From contig WPIO01000275.1 in assembly GCA_009760855.2 (NCBI GenBank), positions 64,001-128,000 on the forward strand: a stretch of 64,000 bases of DNA, in the 5' to 3' direction. This DNA comes from Cristatella mucedo (Eukaryota; Bryozoa; Phylactolaemata; Cristatellidae). The notes under the pieces were generated by a model. That model was not told where the DNA came from. It searched no databases and worked only from the letters and a program-made list of their open reading frames with translations. Positions 36,201-47,195 of the stretch are shown here, in pieces; the first letter of the stretch is position 1, and each line of letters opens with the position of its first letter. A program made the position numbers and the translations under genes.

Positions 36201-38117
36201 CGTGTCTAAGCTACCGGACTCGGTTTTGTAATCCTAAGGCTTCTTTGCTGACGCATTCTACTTTATTCGGCGTAACGGCATGCCTCGCTGCAGCAGCGAG
36301 AAATAGCTACCGGATACTGCTGCTAAACCTGTGTCGGTATTTGTCGGGCATCGGCAGGGAGTAGCATCTGAACAAGTGCTGAAGCCGCTACAAATTGTAC
36401 GAAACCGTGGTGTGCTTAAAAAGGAATTGATATGTGTCACAGTCCTATAATATGAGCAAGACGCTCTTCGAAAGGGCTATTCCGTGTTTACCATGGATAA
36501 TTTTGGAGGAAACAGTCTTAAGCTTCGCTGCAAATGTGAGTTACACTCGACGCTGCTGCTAACAGTACTCATAAAGGCCGTGGGTTGTGCGGCTTCCTGT
36601 AAAATGCTTTGTAAGTCTGTAAGTTTGTAAGTCCGGTTTACAGCAGTAAGTGGGGAAAATACATCAGCTGTCGTCTGCCGCTACACAAGTGACGCATTGA
36701 GTTGCGACGTCCACAATAGGCTACCACACGGAGTGGCGATTTCAACTGAGGATTCTTCAGCTGGTTGTGCTGGGTGCATATTATTATTAAAAGAAACCTC
36801 CTTAAATTGAGAATTACGGCAGCGACAGTTGATCCGATGTACGTTTTTAGCACCTGTCCAGCATAGACTGAAAAATATAAAATATTTAGTGCTTAGATCT
36901 CTGAAACAGTGGGCACAGTCCTAAGCAAGCTGAAAACCACGTACACTGAACATGTTGTGAATCCAGGCGAAAACTGAAAGACTTACAAAGCTATCTTAAT
37001 AGCAAACGACACAACAGCTGTTGCTGAGGTTAGGCGGCCTAATATTCATCGTCATGTGAGCAGTTTTTTACTGCAGGTCGAACAGACGCAGCAGTTTTAA
37101 CCAAATCAAGCCGGAAACACGCCAGTAAAAAATCTCTTTTTATATCGTTTCTTGCCTTTGGAATTGACATGTTAAATGAAGATGCAATACCTTTATACGC
37201 AGTCTTTAGAGCACATCGGGAAATCTAAATCTTCTTCAGTTGAGTTACGACATGGAGCAAGAGAGGCGATAGACTAGGGCCGATGACATGTGAGATGACT
37301 TGTGAAGACTAGCGTGCAAAGTCATACCGCAAGACTCGCTGTAACACGCGTTTATAGGACTTTCGGTTCCTATCATGCACTATGTCGTGCACAGCTATCA
37401 TAAAAAAAAAACTAGCTCAAGCTCAAGCGAAGCTCAATAGGCAAGGATTATTAAAAATGGTACATTAACAAAATCAATCAGCACATTGATAAAGTTCGTC
37501 TGTATCTAGGCTATTGATGAAAGTGAAGAATGACAGTATGACGCTTATAAAGGAACTGCATAGCGTCAGCTCAAGCTCAAGCATACAAATGCAAACTTAG
37601 ACGGAAAGGCAAATGCTGCTAGGAATTTAGCCAAAAGCAAACTATAGCATGTGGCGACGTCAGTTGTGAGTTATAGATTCTGAGAGCATGTGAAATAAAG
37701 GTTCGGTTTTACAATTTAAGAATGATTGAAGGCCATTTAAATCGACTTGCACGAAGAAAATGTGAGAATATTCAAAGCCTAATTGAGCATCAGTTCGGTT
37801 ACGCAGGCAGAAGCTTGAGCATGGCAGGACGTGGAAGTAATGTTTGATGAGCAGCAAAAATTGAGAGGCAAGTTGCTTTATGGGAGCGCGACTAGTAATC
37901 TACTGTGGCGATTGTAATATTCATGAAAGGCAATGCTAGCTGCGAAGGTTCGGTCTAAGCACCTTGTCGGTCAGTAAGGAAGACTTTTAAGCAGTGAATT
38001 TTGAAATTCAAGATGGGATGTTTAAGAGCATGGCCTAATTAGGACATGGTTTATGAGTATTATGGTTTAGGATATGGATTAGGGTAGTTGGTGCTGTTAT
38101 GTGACAATCACCGCGTG
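36201..38117. other. Nothing recognised
   Basis: A 14-base word, GCTCAAGCTCAAGC, occurs twice about 155 bases apart (near 37415 and 37568). No gene is supported. Confidence 0.35.
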
Positions 38118-38197
38118 TTTGAAATTCAGGCGTCATTTTCGACAGCTGCTTATATTTTATAAGCTTAATTCAGAAGACTACTTCTCAAGCCAGGCAG
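38118..38197 (+). mobile_element. LINE-B fragment
   Basis: Eighty bases aligning with 4310-4385 (GAAATT-AGG-GTC, TTTCGACAGCTGC, AGCTTAATTCAGAAGACT, then AGCCA). A SINE-1 scrap follows immediately. Confidence 0.65.
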
Positions 38198-38232
38198 GTG
38201 AGCTGTGACGGCACACTAGGTAAGGCTCTCAA
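38198..38232 (+). mobile_element. SINE-1 head fragment
   Basis: GTGAGCTGTGACGGCACACT then AGGTAAGG, equal to the first 30 bases of SINE-1. It breaks off within the head. Confidence 0.6.
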
Positions 38233-39890
38233 AGTTATTTGTGGCTTAATAGTGAGTCTGTGAAGCTCAGACAGAAGTAGAATCATGAATAGGATATTCC
38301 ATTTACAGCAGAGTGGACGGCATGCTATTTTGTATTATAAGCTGCTACAAATTAGGGGTATAAACCGATATTCCCGAATGAAAAAAAATCATTTCTTTAG
38401 ACGCCACGCCCCAAAATCTTGAACTAGTTTGACTAAAGTAGTCTCTAGAATAAAGAAACTTTGATTTATAATAAGGCAACGCTTACTATGGTGAAATTAG
38501 TTTGGCAGTGATACTCCGGTCTAAGTGGCACACGGTCAACTTTTTTCAATAGGATCGCAAGAATTTGACAATAACAAGTTATGGCTTAAGAAACCACACA
38601 ACAGATTAAACATAATCGTCCCTAGTCTGAGATACATGGACTATTGCTGATCGTTCGCATGCATCATAGCTGATGCCGATTCTAGCCGCTATATCAAAAC
38701 AGAGGAGCGAGTGGAGACCAATAAAAAACATTGAAATCAGTCATAAATAACCTACCACTACAAAGTCAGCATCATACCTAGCTATTGTTGTGGCTACAAA
38801 AAAGCTGTTTTGTAGATTGCCATTACTATCAGTCAACAGGATAGATAACTTGGTGTAATCTATCCCAAAATACTCAAATGACTAATTCCTCCACTGTAGT
38901 TGCTTACACTGCCTCAGGTAGGGATCGAGAGGTTCCTCAGACGAGTAAATGAGCACGACTTAAATATCCGCAGCTGCGACACTTGACGATAAAATATGGA
39001 AGCTCCGAGGTTACTCTCTAAGGCTACACAAAATTTGACCAGGAGAACTGAAGCAGCAACCACTCTTGCTGCAGTTCCTACTTACAAAACTCAGAAATGT
39101 GTGGCGCTGGATTAGCTAAACTATTGTCAACAGTTTGAGCCTAGAATGCCTGCTGTAGCCAGACTTTTGAGCTTCTCAGAGTCAGCATAAGAAGTCTGTA
39201 TAAGCACATCGCAGGAATAGTGGCTTCACAAGTGTTTTAGCTTGGAAAATAGAAGCATGCTATTACCGACAAAATATATCCTGCACTGGCTATGCCAGCC
39301 TGTAGTCAAGAGTCTGTGGCAGGGCTAGCACTAGAAAGACTACCGTTTGATTAAGTTCTTTATAAAAGAAGCTGTGTATGCCGACTATATCAGAAGAACA
39401 AAATAAAAAGGGTGAGGTTGTGTATCCCACCGATAACGGAGGCACTAAATAGTTTAGCTGTAGAATCATAGGTATAACCGTGCTGAGAGGGATGCTGAAG
39501 AACGATGGTGCAACAAGTCACAGGTGTTACAAATCAAGGCCAAAGCATCAATTCTAGACCATGACCAACTGCATAGATCCAGAATTCAACAGCACTGTCG
39601 TCCAGGCACGAGGGACTGGGTAAACGAGAGTCTATGCATTCCGTCGCAGTCAAAGCACTGATATGTATCGCCTACTGGTGCCCTGCTAAATAGCTAAGTA
39701 ATACATGGGCACTTCATTTTAAGCCCGGAGCAGCAAGTAGCCAGTAGCATACTCGTCATTGGCAAGACGTGATAATCTAGAAACCTAAGACTAAACTGTT
39801 CAAAATTAGACATAAGTGATCAGCAGCATTAATACTTTGTGCTGAAGTCTACCTTCAAGCCTCCGGGTTTGACACAGGGAAACATGATCG
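38233..39890. other. Nothing recognised
   Basis: No supported frame or repeat. Confidence 0.35.
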
Positions 39891-40026
39891 AGCTGGTTTG
39901 ATCTAGCTATTATGGTGCTCGCCCCGACCAAGGTCTGACTTAGGTAGTGGGCTCGAGCCCCGAGGCATATGTGAAGCGCCTAAATAGAGATTAAGTTCTC
40001 TTGGGGCGCTATATAAATGAATTATA
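39891..40026 (+). mobile_element. SINE-2, best copy
   Basis: tRNA-like head (AGCTGGTTTGATCTAGC, TGGTGCTCGCC, B box GGGCTCGAGCCCC). The tail GAAGCGCCTAAATAGAGATT plus AAGTTCTCTTGGGGCGCT forms the same two-part stem-loop as LINE-A (AGCGCC with GGCGCT, AGAGA with TCTCT). It ends ATATAAATGAATTAT. No LINE-A coding sequence lies between head and tail. Confidence 0.88.
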
Positions 40027-40077
40027 TTCATTTTATATTGCTCTTTCAAGCAGCAGCAGCAGCTATATAAATGAATT
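40009..40077 (+). repeat. Direct repeat of the SINE-2 end
   Basis: GCTATATAAATGAATTAT occurs at about 40009-40026 and again at about 40060-40077, separated by a short segment containing (CAG)n. It is either a target-site-like duplication that includes the tail or a tandem slip. Confidence 0.7.
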
Positions 40078-40277
40078 ATTTATCGTCCAGCATGCTTTAA
40101 GTTGAATAGCAGGCTTTGTGCAGCTTCTAACCCTCAGATGGGCATGTGACATGTCAATGGCCCGATCTCACAAACCTCCCTAGAGAACACCATCTCTACT
40201 AGTTCAAATCGATCCCTTCACATCGAGTCACGAAATGGATCGTCTTGTCTTTCGTCGGTGCCTGTCATTTTACCGAA

Positions 40278-40850
40278 TAATATTAATACACTAGAATAAT
40301 ACACTTGCTACAGTGCCCTTAGGGAATTCAATATCTTTCTCGGCACTTTACATTGTCTATAAGGGAAGCACGATCGAATAGTTAGTGGTAGTATGCTGAA
40401 CAAACGACAAGCATAGCATTATTACGGGTGACTTGCAACAGACTCAGCATGCAAGTACGATGGGTGGCAGCATGCAGTGTCAGAATGTAAAAGCACATAT
40501 ATGACGGATCACAGGGACCTACTAAATGCAGTCACAAAGATATGCGTTTTTAGTTTCTTTTTAAATGTTGAAAAATCAGGAGGTATGACGTAGTTCGAGA
40601 TTAGGTTCCAGGTTTTGCGAAAAAAGCAACTAAAGTTGCGGTTTCAAGGATTTGATATTTATACGGGATATGGGTAAACAGTTAAATTCCGAAAAGCGGG
40701 TGGTATGATGCTTAGCTTGGTGGAGGAGTAGATGCCTAAGCATCACGTGTTTAATTACCACTGCCATGGTTAATGTCAACTGGCAGATGTAATACACCAA
40801 GATTTTAAAGCGAGCTACGAGTAAACTGCTTTTCACAATGCATGTTCTTT
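40278..40850 (-). mobile_element. LINE-A 3' fragment
   Basis: Minus strand: decayed RT C-terminus, the part equal to HQAKHHTTRFSEFN near 40690-40740, a 3' UTR and a stem-loop near 40308-40348. The arms AAAGTGCC and GGGCACT keep pairing through changes on both sides. Then a degraded ATT tail. Confidence 0.8.
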
Positions 40851-41464
40851 CTCTAGGTAATTAAATTAGCAAAGCCAATCGAGTATTTAATCTCAATAAA
40901 TGTAGGCAACCCTAAGAAGTACCTGCGGTTTAAACCGACCAGGCTTTCCATAAACACTCTTGGAATGTCGTTCGCAGCTGGGTCGCTAACATTCACGCTT
41001 TTATGGCAGCATATTTTCTCAGCAACTTACAAGGTATGGGCACACATTGTCTTACTCAAATATTTGCAAACCGTGGCCCCCTCAAATTAGACTAGAGTAC
41101 GTATCTCCTGTAGCAGTCAGCTGGCTACCAGAAGAGTATGTTTAAAGTGATGTTTTGCTGGCGCACCAAATCACAGCGATCGTCAAGCAAGCCTGCTTTC
41201 AGGTATGCATCGACGGAAGCTGTTCTGTTTGCTTATAAAAGCGGTAAGTACGGACCGAAGAATATATACTATTTTAAATAAATATTCCATAATCAAGTTT
41301 TATATGCATTTGCGATGTCCATTCTTGGCGCTGCAACTCACTAAATGGAGGTTTATCAGCCTATTCAAGAATATGCTAACAGTTAGCGAAATACTTTGCA
41401 GATAAGCTTTTTTAGGGTTAATCGCTTGTTATCGACTGCACAGATCCACATTAGGCAGATTATT

Positions 41465-41850
41465 TAGTGTGTTGTTGTGTTGGTCTATTTTTCGGCTCCT
41501 TCATTCTCTTTCCTCGACCAACAGTGTGCACTTCTAAATTACGCTAGGGAGTGCACCATTTTTATTCTAACTGAAGCCGTCTAACTATGACTCTAACCAA
41601 TTCATTTTAAATCCTTTGAAAGCAGTGCCTGTCTTATATATGCTCTTAAGTCCAATAACTTGAATAAGAATAAGGTCACGGAATCAGTTGCCTTGACGGA
41701 AAAATGCTGACTTCTGTCATTAACCACTAACTAATTGAATTTTTGTCGATGCTAGCACTGAAAAATTGACATTTTACCATTCGAATTACTTATAGTAAAT
41801 GTATCTTCCTTCATACTGCAGCCTCATTTACGTAGCAGCAGAAGATCCTC
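41465..41850 (+). mobile_element. Probable old LINE-A 3' fragment
   Basis: Loose similarity only: GGCTCCTTCATTCTCTTTCC resembles the part encoding FRSLHSLAP, AAATCCTTTGAAAGCAGTGC resembles KSFGDRA, and ATATGCTCTTAAGTCCAA resembles SYALKVW. The stem-loop is not recognisable. Confidence 0.4.
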
Positions 41851-41948
41851 AGCTGCCATCTACCCACAGGCATTGAAAAATAAAACAAAACCTTCTGCAT
41901 GACTTGAACCCAGGACTTACATCGTGAAGTGCAAGCGACTAGCCCACG

Positions 41949-42115
41949 GTGAGCCGTGATGGCACAATAAGTAAAGCGGCTGCTTTTCACGACCTTGACT
42001 GCAAGGTCGGGGTTGAAATCATGTGGTGCCAGAGTCTACATTGCCACTGCAAGTTGGGGTGATGCCCTAAAAGCTCTTCTGTCGCTTGACAAAAGATGCT
42101 ACGGAATCGGCTAGT
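41949..42115 (+). mobile_element. SINE-1 (tRNA-derived)
   Basis: Head GTGAGCCGTGATGGCACA, hairpin CACGACCTTG/CAAGGTCG, altered B box GGGTTGAAATC, body GATGCCCTAAAAGCTCTTCT and the end AATCGGCTAGTA. Confidence 0.85.
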
Positions 42116-43479
42116 ACGGCCTATGTAGAGTCTTAGTTTACCTTTGAAGCTCTAATATTATTTAATTGCTATTATGATAATATTAAGTCGCGGAATCTGG
42201 TATATAAGGCCCAATTTTAGGTGCAACGTTGGTTGGAGCGAGCATTAGCCGCTTGACCTTGCAGCTACTGAGTAGGCAGTGTATTACTGACCATTGCCGT
42301 ACTACCTGTCTCAAAGGCAATTGCAGATGGTGAACTTGGTAAATATCATTGGAGACCCATCAAGGAAGCTACCAGTTTTAGTCTCTGATGACAATCAAGC
42401 CAAACTGATCCCGATTACAGGTATCTAGCAAGTTCTCGATGGTGCTCTTCAATGTAACCAGAGGAGTAGCTGAAGAGAGCTATCATCGATGATTCACCAA
42501 GCATTCTTGTTACAAGACATTCTCATCGAATCATATAGTCTGTTTACATTGTGCAGAATGGGCAGGCCGATTTCGTAAAAATTGACGCTGTGGAAAATGT
42601 TGCTAAGCTTATTCTAATGTACAGAGTAGACACATTATTAAAAAAATTCAAAAATTTAACATACAAATCTAAAGCTATTTGTTAGTTTTGGTTGTTGTCT
42701 AAATCAAGAAATAAGGTATCTTTTTTTAGATTATATAGTTACTTTACCCTTCACCCACAAATCATTAGCACCATGTAAAACCATTACTTCCTCACTATAT
42801 TGCTGCTATAATTGTAAGACTGCTGGTCTATTGTCATTTAAGAATATACAGATGACTCACTTAGATTAGCTGTGGTGCTTGGGTGGCTGTTGCATGTTTT
42901 ACTAGTGATATAGAAACCGTTTTCTACAATGATGATCAGGGTCTGCAACCAAGACGTAAGAGTTGTGTGTAGTGATAGCACAGAACGAAGCAATATTTAA
43001 GTAATAATTAAGTACAACTATATCACGAATTAATGTCTATTTCAGCATATCTCACAGTTGTATAGTTCCCAAACGTGTTCTCGTGTCCGTCTAAATGAAT
43101 TGGCCAAACAAATAGCAAAACTAGTTTGCAAGATACCTGCCTTGTCCTGGTATCATCAAGAAAATATTTAGATATGCATTCACTACTGAATATAGATCTC
43201 CGTTCTTTAAAGAAGCTCACTAATTAATTACATGGTCATAGTATTCCACTAATTCTTATGTGGACTAGTGATGTACACCAGCAGCTAAAACAGATCTAGT
43301 GTAGTCACAAATATAAAAATTAGCTACGTTGAAACGTTCAATTGTTTTACATATTATGACCATTTCACCAAATTTAATTGCACTGTGATTCACTAGTATA
43401 AATGCATACTAAAATGTAGTCCGCATGTAAAATTATATATTAATACAACCTAATTGTTTGCAATGGCATCATATACAGT
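42116..43479. other. Nothing recognised
   Basis: AT-rich. No supported feature. Confidence 0.4.
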
Positions 43480-43608
43480 TCATTTGTATAGCGCCCTAAG
43501 GGAACTTAATCACTATTCAGGCGCTTCACATGTGCCTCAGGGCTCGAGCCCACGACCTCAGCTAGACCTTGGTCGGGGAGAGCACCTAAACCGCTAGACC
43601 AAACCACC
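43480..43608 (-). mobile_element. SINE-2
   Basis: Minus strand: GGTGGTTTGGTCTAGCGGTT (A box), B box GGGCTCGAGCCC, then GAAGCGCCTGAATAGTGATT and AAGTTCCCTTAGGGCGCTAT with an intact AGCGCC/GGCGCT outer stem. It lies downstream of the ROCO gene's stop codon, possibly within its 3' transcribed region or last intron. Confidence 0.87.
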
Positions 43609-43912
43609 TACTATGAAAATTAGCTGTTTACAAAATTTCAAATATAATTATGGCATAACACAGATTTTAAGAAATTATAGGCTATTTCATGATTTTACAA
43701 GACAAGGGTAACAAAGGAAAAGTGTAACAATTCTAGACCAAAGAGAGCTAAAGTAAAAATGTATTAGATATTGCTTTTGACAATACAAAAGCTCTACCAG
43801 CTTATAATAAGAAGTTTAGGAATTCGAGTACCTGGATGCTAAGCATATATATCCGGTTTACCTGAATAAACACTAATCTGAGCTCGCAGAAGAGAGACTT
43901 ACCTGAACTCTC

Positions 43913-44071
43913 TTAGTTAGCCCTGCTGATTTGGGCCTCTATCAATGTTACAACAGTATCAGCTCCCGCCTGGCGAAGAGCAGATACAAATGTCTCGGCT
44001 GCTTTCTCAGGGTTCTTTAACACGTATTCCACGACAAGACAGGAAGCAGCATCCGTGGGCGTGACCTTAGC
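43913..44071 (-). CDS. ROCO-CARD gene, last coding exon (second half of the death-fold domain)
   Basis: An acceptor with a CTCCTAG end (44073-44072) opens 52 codons in phase 0, ending at TAA (43915-43913). The peptide, AKVTPTDAASCLVVEYVLKN then PEKAAETFVSALRQAG, matches the pattern of the last four helices of a CARD: hydrophobic LV..VL core, a proline-started helix, F..AL..AG. With the exon at 45349..45180 it makes a domain of about 90 residues. A consensus donor CAG|GTAAGT lies 10 bases after the stop (intron from 43902), so the transcript seems to continue into a 3' UTR exon. Close spacing of the stop to that junction would avoid nonsense-mediated decay. Coding looks clear from codon choice and composition. 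Confidence 0.75.
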   Translation of the reverse strand, partial: AKVTPTDAASCLVVEYVLKNPEKAAETFVSALRQAGADTVVTLIEAQISRAN

Positions 44072-45179
44072 CTAGGAGACACACCAGCTCAGAATTACCA
44101 AACTCGACTCTGAGAAAGACGGTCCAGATTAAAAACCGATAGACACATCTTAAAGAGCTGTGTTTGAATACACAACAATTCATTCAGCATTACCAAAGCA
44201 GCAGGGACCACAAAATGATGCTAAAAGCATTGGCAATAAGTGATTAGACTCAACGTCAGAATTAGAAATATATCTGAAAGTATATTTACATAGTACATGT
44301 ACTCGGCAGCTATTTTAGTGGCATATGTCAGCTTGAATTTATCTTTATGTAGGTTTTTTCAGAGGACATTACTTACACGTCAAGTGCTTTACCGTGGGCA
44401 TGACTAAATCACAATGAATTTGTCGCAATCTTGACAGGCTCAGTAAACTCTTTGCCTTTTATTAAAGGTCCCAGCTGGAGGACCAAAGCTATCAAAGGAT
44501 ACAATTTCATGAGCTTGCAGCAAAAGGTCAGCATATGCATGAATATGATTACTTAGCAGCGGTCATTTTCACAGTATGAGATTTAGCAAAACAAATAATC
44601 AAATGCCAACCCATAAATGAGACTTTTATTGTGAGCCAAGTCACTATGACCTGTAACAATTTAAGAAACACGGCATTAACTAAGTATAGTTAGTGTTTTC
44701 TTGAGGCAGGCGCTCGTCTTTTATTATACTGATTACCACTAGTTATTAGTATTACAGGATACCATTGCCACTGAAACAGTGAACACTGCCAAACCGTCAT
44801 TATTCAAACTTAAAATATAGCAAACATTGGTATATTTGTTACGTAAAATTATAAATCAATTTAAAATGTATATAGGAATATAAATCGATAGATCTGGAAG
44901 GTTGCCACTTACTGTCCGTAAGCTCAGCAGAAATAGCAAGGCACTTTTACAGAGGGTAAACCTACAAGCCATAGCATCATACAAATGCGTTTATAACTCA
45001 ATAACTAAAATGCCAAACAGGCTATGATTACGATGGCTTGTGAGGTTGAACATTATTATAAATATTAATAACAATTATTAATAAAAATAATAGCCTACGT
45101 AATACTGCCCGGAGAGAAAAATCTTAATCTCATTGCTTGATAACTCACAAAACGAGACGGCTACAACACGAGTTTTTAC

Positions 45180-45349
45180 CTTTATCGTCTCAAGCTCTGA
45201 ATGTTCCAGTGCTTTTTTTGAGTACATGTAACGTGCGATCTTCTGGGTCTGTTCCAATGACAAGCTTTCAGTAATTTGATAACTACTTGTACGGATAGCA
45301 TCGTGCAGTTCTTTCTTGTCTGCCGCCACAGATGGTGAGGAATGCACTT
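45180..45349 (-). CDS. ROCO-CARD gene, exon with first half of the death-fold domain
   Basis: A strong pyrimidine tract and acceptor (ATCTCTTCTTTTAG) precede AA, which completes the phase-1 codon left by the Roc-COR exon (G+AA, Glu). Fifty-six codons then run to the donor AAAG|GTAAAA, ending in phase 0, as the next exon needs. The peptide begins VHSSPSVAADKK, a likely linker, then LHDAIRTSSYQITESLSLEQ and KIARYMYSKKALEHSELETIK. This has the spacing of CARD helices 1-3, with LH..I at the start and Y..SK.AL..SE in the middle. The domain assignment is by pattern only; a death domain or other death-fold type is possible. Confidence 0.75.
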
Positions 45350-45682
45350 CTAAAAGAAGAGATTAAACACCTTGTTGGTTAAGCAAAAAAGTAAATGCAA
45401 ATATATTTTTATTTAACAAAATCCAACGCTGTATTGCAGCAACAGCTACAATTCTACCAACTTTAAGGATCTCACATGCAAACAGTGTGGAGTTCCAAAA
45501 TTATCTTGCCAGTCATGTGTTTTGCCATCCTTTAATAAGCAATGAAGAACGACTGGACACTAGTCATTTTTTCGCTCACAACTCAATCTCCACAATAAAA
45601 GAACAGATGTACTCAAATATCAAGTCTCGCTTCACTAGTCCGTATATCTAGGACGACCCCACACCCGAAGTCTAGCAACACT

Positions 45683-45893
45683 ATGAAGGAGGATTTTGTA
45701 TTGCCCACGCAAAGCTTAAATGTCTTTTTGTGCACATTCCGTGGCCAGCAAAGTGAATCAAACGCAACAAAGAGAACGCGAGAGGCATAGCCGAGTCTCG
45801 GGAGCAGTTGAAGTAGTGAGCATCATGCAAGTAGCAGCTCAGGACGGTTGCAAAGGATGTGCAACAGTCGGCAGACGAAGATAGTACGTCGGC
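45683..45893 (-). mobile_element. LINE-B 3' end fragment
   Basis: Minus strand aligns with 4860-5070: SADCCTSFATVLSCY against SADYGTSFSVVLSCY, then NCSRDSAM against NCSPDSAM, FSLLR and AIQN. It lies inside the 3.3-kb intron of the ROCO gene, in the same orientation. Confidence 0.75.
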
Positions 45894-46868
45894 GTGAGCT
45901 AGTATTGAGCCCAACATCTCACAAGTTACTGCTCAAGTGTCCTCACTACTACTCTAGCGTGCTATAGAGCTCTCGCGGCTTATATTTTTACGGCCTTCAA
46001 ATTTCGGCTAGAAGGTCTCGGTTTTAGCTGACCACAAAGGTGCTCTAGCAAACTCGTCGAACGTACAAATGAATACTAATGTAGGACTGCAACAGACGCC
46101 AACTTACTTTCGTCGCCGTGATATAAGTTATAAACTGGACATCACTTGCTTGTTAATATATTTTTGGAGGTCGTATCAGCAAGGAAAATTTGCCTTAAAA
46201 ATTGATACCGGAGAAGTACTCACGTTGGATACTATAGAAATGCAGTCACTGCCTTTCACAAGACTTATTCAATATCGTCCCTTCAATATGGCATTGCCCA
46301 CAAAAGAAACTGGCTGCGATGGCATTTCTGCTGCCAGAGCAAAGTAAAGGTAAAGGTTAGCATCTTTAAACCACTTGTATACAGCAGCCCAAGTGCATCG
46401 GCGGCTATCGCAGAAGGCTGCTATGGAGAGTCTCCTACAGCACAGCACGTGAACCCACGACCACGTTTGTACAGTGCGAGCACAGAACCGACGGGCTAAA
46501 ACCGCTGTGTAGAGAGATGAGGTACGTGGAGAGATCCACACTGCTAAATGCTGAGCTGGCCTGCAAATCTTTAACGTCTGAACACTTGTGAAATAGCAGC
46601 GAATAAATAACTAATTACTACCGAAAAACTCATTAACGAAGTCCAATTAATTTACGTCTGACCAGCCAATCATGTAACGAAAGAGCCTGGTCTCACTAGA
46701 CCTCTTTGAAGATGGTCGGCCAGACGTATACACAGAAGTGGGCATCTGTGTTATCAGCAATAAGCTTTTACCGAGCCTGCTCGAAGTCTTCGGTCAAAAC
46801 AGTTGCAATACACGAGTGATTACTTTCGCATTTGCGAGTTCGGTGTCGCTGATTGAGCAGAATATCGA

Positions 46869-47078
46869 CTACTCTTTCTTTACCGCTATTCGTCTAACTT
46901 TCTTAACCCTCCATAGTTCACGGAGCGATATTACGCGTGCAGAGTTAAGATATTGTTGAAACATATCTTCGTACTCAACCTTGACAACCTTCGGGTGCGA
47001 ATGGTCGTAAAAATTAGGCCTGGTGGACTCTGCACCCAGGTCCACGATCCAATGACTAGCTTGCCATGCATGTTGCAT
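46869..47078 (-). CDS. Unassigned open frame in the ROCO intron
   Basis: A minus-strand frame reading WIVDLGAESTRPNFYDHS, then KVVKVEYEDMFQQYLNSARV and LRELWRVKKVRR looks more protein-like than its surroundings. It has no clear acceptor or start and I recognise no domain. It could be a captured exon, an unknown repeat or chance. Confidence 0.2.
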   Translation of the reverse strand: MQHAWQASHWIVDLGAESTRPNFYDHSHPKVVKVEYEDMFQQYLNSARVISLRELWRVKKVRRIAVKKE

Positions 47079-47164
47079 GCATTTTCACAAAAAGCGATGA
47101 TAGACATCGGCATCGCACGTTATGTTAGATTAGAGATTACTTTAATTGGGTTGTATAGCTATGT

Positions 47165-47195
47165 CAGCTGGTTTAGCCTAGCGGTTAAGCCTGCA
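47165..47195 (+). mobile_element. SINE-2 head fragment
   Basis: CAGCTGGTTTAGCCTAGCGG then TTAAGCCTG equals the A-box half of the SINE-2 head. The B box and tail are missing. Confidence 0.45.
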
